Made by a program: the position numbers and the translations under genes
Shown here: in pieces, positions 57,385 to 64,000 of the stretch
How the letters are laid out: each line of letters opens with the position of its first letter
How positions within the stretch are numbered: the stretch's first letter is position 1
Assembly: GCA_029948255.1 (NCBI GenBank)
Contig: JALIZF010001626.1
Span: forward strand, 372,001 to 436,000
Source of the DNA: Telmatactis stephensoni
Taxonomy: Eukaryota > Cnidaria > Anthozoa > Actiniaria > Isophelliidae
Direction: 5' to 3'
DNA: 64,000 nucleotides
Notes under the pieces: generated by a model
The model's database searches: none
The model's input: the letters and a program-made list of their open reading frames with translations, nothing else
Told to the model about the DNA's origin: nothing

Positions 57385-57758
57385 AATTTCAGGCTAATAT
57401 GAAAGTGCCATTAAAAACTTAGGACGAGTTTGCAGTTTGTTTATATCTCTTCTTGTTGTAGAGAATCAAACGTTTTCCGAACATGCAAATTAGCTCAATT
57501 GATGACGTCAAGGGTGTTACACAGTCAGTTCATAAAGCATAGAATAAAGAAATTTTCTGTTAAAAGAATTGTCTAAAATAAAAGGCAACGTTTAGCCAAG
57601 TTTTTACAAGAGTTTTCTTGATGAACCGACTGTCTAACACCCTTGACGTCATCAATTACTAATTTGCATATTTTGATATCTCTGGAACAAGAAGAGATAT
57701 AAACAACCTGTAAACGTCATTCTATTTTTTAATGGTACTTTAATATTAGCCTGAAATT
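57385..57758. mobile_element. Foldback element, arms about 130 bp
   Basis: Outer pair aatttcaggctaatat/atattagcctgaaatt, middle pair 'gtttatatctcttcttgtt'/'aacaagaagagatataaac', and inner pair 'attgatgacgtcaagggtgt'/'acacccttgacgtcatcaat'. The centre is at 57571. The inner arms contain TGACGTCA, a full CRE palindrome. Symmetry may extend outward to about 57356-57786. Confidence 0.82.
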
Positions 57759-58238
57759 TTGAAGCTGATTTCTTTCTTTTCATTGTCACTTTACGGTTGT
57801 TATTCCTTGTTTTTCACTGAAAATTAAAGTTCTTTTTTCGCTTGTCATATGGAACTACTTAAATTCTATGTTTTCAATATTTACGTTATTCAATTCAAAG
57901 TTTCTTTTTACTCGGTTTTACGAAAAAACCCTTAAATTTCCATGTCTTAAAGATTTTTGCTTTATAATTTAATGTCTAAAAATATTTGTAAATGTAAGCC
58001 AACAAGAATAATTTATATTTTTCAGTGCTTCAGGTGTATGGACCGTATGTAAATTGAAAAAAAGAAGTTGCGAGAAAAAAACAAAAAAAAAACCCTTTTG
58101 TGATCTTTTTTAAACGGGAAGTAATTGCAAGTTTTTCATTGATTTTGGATTTTGTTCGGGAAACATCATGTGAACGTTCTTTATAAGATATGGTGACGCT
58201 TGTTAAAAATGGCATTGTTACTCCAGTGATTCTTTCTC

Positions 58239-58432
58239 AGTAACTGTAAGTCATCTAAACGTTAAGCCTTAAGATCTTAATATTGTTTGTCTTTGAATTT
58301 TGTTTGCGAACTGATTGGGGACACCGCGTTTGGTAAAGGGAAATGTCATTTGGCATTCAATTTTACTGCCATCACTTTCAGTAACTTTCATCGCGAAAAC
58401 GTTAAAGCCTTAAGACCTTAATATTGTTTGTA
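58239..58432. repeat. Tandem duplication, period 140 bp
   Basis: 'cagtaactgtaagtcatcta' + 'aacgttaagccttaagatct' at 58239 recurs as 'cagtaactttcatcgcgaaa' + 'acgttaaagccttaagacct' at 58379. Both are followed by 'taatattgtttgt' and, downstream, 'aaatRtcaYttggYatt'. Confidence 0.7.
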
Positions 58433-58439
58433 TATGAAT

Positions 58440-60114
58440 TTTGCAGTTTGATAAATGTTCGGGAACATGTTTTGATGAAATATGTCACTTGGTATTTTCA
58501 CTCCTATCATTTTACCAGTGTTTGCGTTTATATACCGCTTTAAAAAAAATAAGGCAATATCAAAAAGAAAATTAAAAAAAGACTACATCATATTAAACAT
58601 ATTTACAACGTGCTTTACTTGAATTTTATCCTTCAAGCTTTTTTCTTTAATATATCCTAACTTGGTTTTAACAAAAGGAAACGAATTAACTAAGGAAAAT
58701 GCGAGGGTTTTTTGTTTTGAGAGTGCGAGTTTTAATAATTCTGAAAAAAATATAACCAATTAAACAAACAAAACTCTGATCGGCTTCTGAATTGAGATTT
58801 TTGGGAGCTACAGTAGAACGTCACAGCTTGAGAACTTTCTTAATTGGAAATTATTTTGTCTTCAAAAAACATATTACTCTACTCTTACTACAATCAACTC
58901 ATAAATATTTTAATGTTAACCGACATTACTCTTGGAGATCATGGAGCCGTGTTTTCTCTTCGACGAAGTGAGAAAATGAAAAAGGCCATGAACTGAAAAT
59001 GTCAACATTTAGAGTTCAATGTATAGTAGTAATTGTAAGTTTACTACAGGTCTTTGTACTCAAGTCAAGTACTCGTTTACGTGGAGTGCAATATTTTCTC
59101 GACTTTGCATACATTATACATTTTTAGCGCACTCTGGTTTACTCAATAGTTACTACTTAAGAATCAATACAGTTTTGTAATACCTTATCTCAGATAACTA
59201 AGAAATCCTCACCGATCATGTGATTTGACATTTTAGTTTCAGTGTTTTGGTCGTTGCTGTAGTTACTGAGATGAAGACGATAGTACGAGGGCTCAATTAA
59301 CTCCAGATAGTCAACACTAACGACAGTTTGTTAGTTTCCCAGTACTTAGTGTGCAAATAAACTAAAAACCTGATCATTAATAAACTAAAGCCGTGTTTAC
59401 ATCATTTCCATTAAAAAGGTTGCCCATAAATTGCACAATCTAATACTTACTTACTTACTGATTTTGTTGAGATGATCACCTTTCTCAGAGAACTTATATA
59501 CTCTGGCTTCAATACTAGATTTTTCAGTCATGGATGTAAGCGTTGTCCCGGAAAAATTGAAAACGATTTTTATTGCTTTTTGATTTAGAATTCAAAATAG
59601 GTGTGAAAATAAACCAGACGTTTGATATGACATTTTCATTAGAACGTTTTTTGTTTACTTTTTGAAATAAAAGTCAACACTCGCGCAGGATAGATGCTAT
59701 CGATTTTTATTTTCAAGTTTTGATTTAAATTTGTTTGGCATCGAAATGATACACAGCCGGAACTTAAGGCAAATTACTTTTTAGGTAATGTTTTTGATAT
59801 TTTAGTCCATCTCTTGGCTTGTTATACCAGCAGGCATCCTTCGGATCCTTTTGACGCATTTTAGCACGATATTGAAACAGCTTCAGTCCCAAGGTCTATC
59901 TATAAACTTGTGTTTTCATACTTTTAAAGCCTTTTAAGACCAACATATACAAACAAAACATCTTAATGACTTCCATTTGCTCCTTATTAACAGATGAAAC
60001 TTGGGTTTGCACGTACATTGGTAAGGAACTTTGTATGGGAAATTAGCGTTATCGTTACAACATCAATGGAGATAGCTATAGCTATCACCAAGCGTCCTTG
60101 CAATTGAATTCTAG
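58440..60114. other. No gene seen
   Basis: AT-rich, with no exon recognised apart from the doubtful segment at 60115-60178. Confidence 0.4.
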
Positions 60115-60178
60115 AAAAAGACTACCCGAAGAGCAAAACAAGGCCGAATACATCAAGCTTCCCCCCTGGTGGAACAGG
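60115..60178 (+). other. Possible micro-exon, unrecognised
   Basis: 64 bases preceded by caattgaattctag and followed by the strong donor gtaaat. One of three open frames reads KGLPEEQNKAEYIKLPPWWN. Composition is more coding-like than its AT-rich neighbours. No family was recognised and no companion exon was found. Confidence 0.2.
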
Positions 60179-60387
60179 TAAATCTATTGAACTGTCTAGA
60201 AACTATCTAGGAGTAGTTAAATATGCAGCACATCAAGGAGGATTTATGTCTTTTAGCTAGTGAAGCGTTTGGATGATCTTTTTCATTTTCCGTTGTTTAA
60301 GTCCTCTACAGTATTTTGTTTTAACATTAATAACGGTATTTCTGACTGGGGAAAGCAGCTTAAAGCTATAGAAGTTAAAAAATAATA

Positions 60388-60610
60388 ACAAAAAGCATTT
60401 TTATCAAATTTGATGCATATATGAAAAAACTTGCTGCTAAACAAAAATAATTCAAAAGACAAAAAATTATAAAACCAATTTTTTTATGAAATTTCATGCA
60501 CATATGAAAAAACTTGCTGCTAAACAAAAATTAATTCAAAAGTCAAAAAATAATCAATAAAAAGAATTTTTCTATTAAATTTCATGCACATATGAAAAAA
60601 CTTGTTTTCG
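60388..60610. repeat. Minisatellite, period about 80-90 bp
   Basis: 'tgcaYatatgaaaaaacttg' followed by 'ctgctaaacaaaaa' recurs at about 60412, 60492 and 60586 (the last truncated). Units are separated by 'ttcaaaagWcaaaaaat' and 'aaatttcatg' blocks. Confidence 0.8.
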
Positions 60611-60863
60611 AAAAATGTAAGCAACTTATTATGCATGAAAATAAGACCTTAATTAGTGTCACTGACTTTCTTAAATCCAAGACTGATTTATATGTAACCA
60701 AGATTTTAACTACTTTTGAATGAAAAATAACTGATTATAAAAAAAAACATTAATTAAAAAACATTTATTAGGCCAAAGAGAAAAATTAATAATTAATTGT
60801 AATATTACATAAAGCTCAATGCATCGATAATGTCGCTGTTAAGAGAAAGCTTGCTAATTAAGA

Positions 60864-61069
60864 AATATAAAACGATCGCTTATGTCTCTGTACTGTGATA
60901 TAAACACTCTGGAAGGTGTTGAGCAAGAGAAAAGAAAACCTTGGAACACGAGGCGTAGCCGAGTATATATAACACGAGGCGTAGCCGAGTGTTTCTCTAG
61001 CTTTTCGAGTGCTCTACATCTTCCATCGTGTTTATATCACAGTACAGACATAAGCGATCGTTTTATATT
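60864..61069. mobile_element. Palindromic MITE with 'acacgaggcgtagccgagt' centre
   Basis: Arms aatataaaacgatcgcttat...tactgtgatataaacac and their complement mirror each other about 60966. The centre holds two copies of 'aacacgaggcgtagccgagt'. The open frame through it is artefactual. Confidence 0.82.
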
Positions 61070-61676
61070 GCTTTTATAAAATATTTTCGAAGTTTTTTGA
61101 GCGAGCCATGTCTCTGTCCTCTGATATAAACATGGTAGCCAGTTAATCAACTGGTTACGAAAAAGAACAACTGAAACATCAGCGACTTTGCAAAAATGGA
61201 AAGTCTTCTCATTTGGAGGTCGTCAATTTGCAAATAAAACTTAGTTCCATTAAATGTAAATGTATTTTTTCCCAAAAGCATCCATGTTTATTATATATAA
61301 TTATAACGCATATACATTTATTATTTATGGCATAACAATTATTTAGCATTTACTTTTTTGCAGCAGTGCTGCTGTCCAAAACGTAATCAATGTTTTTTGT
61401 GTGAATTTCAGTTTAGTATCAATTCTATGTCCTTCATTCAAATTGCAATTCGCCAGTATGCTAACTTTTCAAATAGGTTTTCTAAAATCAATAAACTGAA
61501 TATTGCCCACGCATAACTCCCATATCTATCCTGCGCTGACCTCAAAATAATTTCTAGAGATGACACCGCTCCTGAAGTTCATATGATGCATTCAGCGTGA
61601 AACCAATATAATACTAGGTTTAATCAAGCATGACAAGTCCGCCAATTGGCGTTTGCTATACTTAGAGCTATGATGT
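61070..61676. other. No gene seen
   Basis: AT-rich. 'tgtctctgtcctctgatata' near 61110 echoes the adjacent MITE arm ('tgtctctgtactgtgatata'), so a scrap of a second copy may be present. Confidence 0.4.
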
Positions 61677-61754
61677 AATCAAATCATAATTCTAAAATTC
61701 ATAATTCATAATACTAAACTTTAGTATTATGAATTTTAGAATTACGATTTGATT
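61677..61754. repeat. AT-rich perfect-stem hairpin
   Basis: aatcaaatcataattctaaa and its complement tttagaattacgatttgatt, with an inner ATACTAAA/TTTAGTAT stem, form a hairpin interrupted by one 7-base duplication. It lies 26 bases before the TTAA-type MITE. Confidence 0.75.
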
Positions 61755-61779
61755 TAAAAGAACGCCAGAATTCAAGATA

Positions 61780-62217
61780 TTAAGAGGAGATTTTCACGCT
61801 CAAGCACTGGGCAACAAAAACTATTCAGCTAAAGAATAACTGTTGTACAAAGCTAAAGTTATTACTTTTAGAAAGTTTTGGTTGTTTGTAAATGGTTTTG
61901 ATTGATAAAAGTTGGAATAAAGTGTTAATCCAAAGTGAGAATTTGAATCGAAAATAAGTATCAGGCCTTCTTTCTTGCATTCAGCTTGAAAGTTGCTAAA
62001 TTTGAATAAAAATACAGGATAACTACTTTGTACAACTCAAAAGACTGTTTTAAACAGACAAAATATCTTAGTAAATCAATTCCTAGCTGATAAAAATAGA
62101 ATTTGAGTGTTAATCCAAAATGAATATTTAATTTAAAACTTGTAAGAAGGGCTAGTTTTTTGGCGCTTTCCAGCCTTGCTGGTAACAGAAAATTCAGTGA
62201 AAATTATTCCTCCATAA
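61780..62217 (+). mobile_element. TTAA-type MITE family, copy 3
   Basis: It starts TTAAGAGGAGATTTTCACGC and ends near aaaattattcctcc. It is colinear with 18124-18556 (inverted) and 43246-43930, sharing 'caagcactgggcaacaaaaa', 'aagaataactgttgtacaaa' and 'tagaatttgagtgttaatcc'. Its right end is the most diverged. Confidence 0.75.
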
Positions 62218-62439
62218 ACCACGAAAACTGCACATCCAACGTATTCATATTTCTATAATGATGATGACGATGATGATGATGATAAGGTATATAGCACCCC
62301 ACAATTTCAAGCTGAATGCAAGATTGTGCAAAGCTTTCCTCGGACGAAGGTTGAGGAAATATACAGTATTGTATAACCCATGACCTAGCAAGCGGATCAA
62401 TATTAGCAGACTCGGATTGGTTATTTTGTATATGTTAGA

Positions 62440-62625
62440 GTCTTCTATGGTCTAGCCGTGTTTCATGGATTATGTAAAACTGTCATCTGAATATCAAAGA
62501 AGAATTGTAACATTAAGAAGTTTATCGATCTCGCATTTTATACGAATATTTACATTGTAAATGTTTGTTTGTCAGGCCCTAAGGGGTTATCAATAAGATA
62601 ATAATAATAATAATAATAAACACTT
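62440..62625 (+). mobile_element. Probable LINE 3' UTR and (AAT)n tail
   Basis: 'ttgtcaggccctaaggggtt' + 'atcaataagataataataat' is the type of ending seen in decayed L2/CR1-like elements. Upstream sequence has no recognisable ORF. Confidence 0.4.
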
Positions 62626-62641
62626 TTTTTGTTATTGAAAA

Positions 62642-62938
62642 GAGGGAAGAATATGTAAGATAGTTGACATTGCGATCCCAGGTGATAGTAGAATCGGTGA
62701 AAAGGAAACAGAAAAAGTAGAAAAGTATCAGGACCTTAAGATAGAGATTGGAAAATTATGGAACATGAGAAAGGTAATGGTAATTCCAGTAGTGATAGGT
62801 GCTCTGGGGTGTGTTACTAAGAGCTTGGATAAATTGTTGGAAAAATTAGACATTCAAATCAACAGCTTTTCTCCAGAAGACAGCACTCCTAGGAACAGCA
62901 AGGATTTTGAGAAGAGTTCTGCAATCATGAACTCATGA
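62642..62938 (+). pseudogene. Non-LTR retrotransposon RT C-terminal fragment
   Basis: One frame reads CKIVDIAIPGDSRIGEKETE, KVEKYQDLKIEIGKLWNMRK, VMVIPVVIGALGCVTKSL and DKLLEKLDIQI. After a 1-base frameshift near 62862 it continues FLQKTALLGTARILRRVLQS and stop (62928-62930). This is the distinctive C-terminal block of a LINE ORF common in cnidarians and other invertebrates (VDxAxPGDxR...KVxKYxDL...VxVxPVVxGALG...LQKxALLGTARILRKVL). It is 5'-truncated and frameshifted, followed by a 3' UTR-like stretch and the AAT array at 63026. Confidence 0.75.
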
Positions 62939-63025
62939 AGAGGGAGCCCTTTGGACCCTGGTCATTTGTTATGATCCACTCTCTAGGGCAATCATTCAGC
63001 ATAAAACCAGCTTGTGTAAAGTCAA

Positions 63026-63135
63026 AATAATAATAATAATAATTTTATTTTTTTTATAATAATAATAATAATTTTATTTTTTTTATAATAATAATAATAA
63101 TTTTATTTTTTTTATAATAATAATTTTATTTTTTT

Positions 63136-63218
<83 letters not shown>
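63026..63218. repeat. Compound (AAT)n array with repeated 'ttttattttttttat' spacers
   Basis: Three to four repeats of (AAT)n plus 'aattttattttttttat' lead into a pure (AAT)n run of about 27 units. It sits where the tail of the LINE fragment would be. Confidence 0.9.
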
Positions 63219-63219
<1 letters not shown>

Positions 63220-64000
63220 TCAAAGGGTGTTTTAAGTCTTAATTTTGTTCGTGTAACAAATTGAACAGGTAACAAATGTCAACAAATACGCATTTGTGTT
63301 TCAGAACACATCAAACATTGAAAAGACGTAAATGTTTGAGTTTTTATCCTGGAAGGACAACGTCATAGGCATTGATGACATGTCTGTAACTTAGCCGATT
63401 GAGGTTTATATCCGAATCAATTAAATGTGCATCTGTTAACTACGCTGACTTATCGGAAAAGAACACAGAAAGTCAGTACCGAGTAGTGAGTTCTCTTCTT
63501 TATCCTTGGTTTTAGTTTGGAAAAAAAGTTTCTCCTTTTAATAGTAAGCCACAAGGGTGCTGATTTTTCATAGCCGAATCCTTTTACAGTATAAAATGTA
63601 ATTGTTACGCTAATTCATACTATTTTCTAGATGTTAAATATCGAAGGAATTGTTGAAGAAAATTCTGGTAATCAGAACCTGTAAAAACTTCAAAACCCTT
63701 ATGGCTTACTTTACAACTTGAGATCGGCCGGCGCTTCTCAAGTTCATACATTGGTCAGGTTTCAGTTTTGTTTTGTTTTGTTTTGTTTTGTTTTGTCAGA
63801 TTTTGCTTCTGCATGCACGCCGAAACTTGTACAATTACATGGTATCTATATCCAGATTTATAAGAAACTTTATTTCGTTGTATTTTATCAGATTTGAAAG
63901 CTGATACCTCCTCGATAGCGATGAGGAGTTGGTACAACATACTCCAGCTTTTAGCCATCTGTTTGTGCATTTTCAAAGTGCTAAAGGGTAAGTCTGACAA
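63219..64000. other. No gene seen; (TTTTG)n run
   Basis: A (TTTTG)5 run lies at about 63769-63796. The minus-strand frame reaching the window edge ends in its poly-(KQNKT) translation and has no recognised family. Confidence 0.45.

Overview
The window reads as AT-rich, repeat-dense genomic DNA from an invertebrate animal, most likely an anthozoan cnidarian (coral or sea anemone). That guess rests on long introns with GT-AG borders, animal-type genes, tRNA-derived SINEs, decayed non-LTR retrotransposon 3' ends with ATT/AAT tails, and many short foldback (MITE-like) elements. No bacterial-style operons, rRNA genes or CRISPR arrays are present. The species call is inference, not demonstrated.

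Two protein-coding genes can be supported. On the plus strand, three in-phase exons (27962-28199, 28782-28904, 31948-32110) encode the C-terminal third of an angiotensin-converting-enzyme-like peptidase (family M2). Upstream exons carrying the HEXXH zinc site were not found in the 28 kb before them. On the minus strand, two exons (37123-36626 and 34973-34686) encode a complete 261-residue iodothyronine deiodinase-like protein. Its catalytic selenocysteine position is a cysteine codon (TGT), and it has a TATA box and an AP-1/CCAAT cluster upstream. The two genes converge, with their stop codons about 2.6 kb apart. The gap holds a (GGAA)n array, a retroelement terminal motif and a MITE.

Most of the rest is mobile DNA and its decay products. 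Layout: 1-10 kb is gene-free, with pyrimidine-rich degenerate repeats and one MITE; 10.56-12.34 kb is a TTAA-bounded foldback element of 1.78 kb; 14.6-21.7 kb holds MITEs, a SINE and two minisatellites; 21.7-27.9 kb is mostly gene-free, ending in a two-variant pentamer array and MITEs; 27.9-37.3 kb holds the two genes; 38-51 kb holds retrotransposon remnants and MITEs; 51.18-51.68 kb holds a nearly perfect 459-bp palindrome with two divergent tRNA-like modules inside a 14-bp target-site duplication; 52-64 kb holds further foldback elements, tandem repeats and a retrotransposon C-terminal fragment.

Several MITE families occur two or three times here and can be compared with each other. They are a TA-bounded family (19.5 and 50.6 kb), a TTAA-type family (18.1, 43.2 and 61.8 kb), a 160-bp palindromic family (21.5 and 46.8 kb), a hairpin family (30.3 and 55.6 kb), a 'cacggcacgg' family (27.4, 33.8 and 44.0 kb) and a 'gcaacatacgcagactc' family (27.6, 31.0, 40.6 and 53.1 kb).
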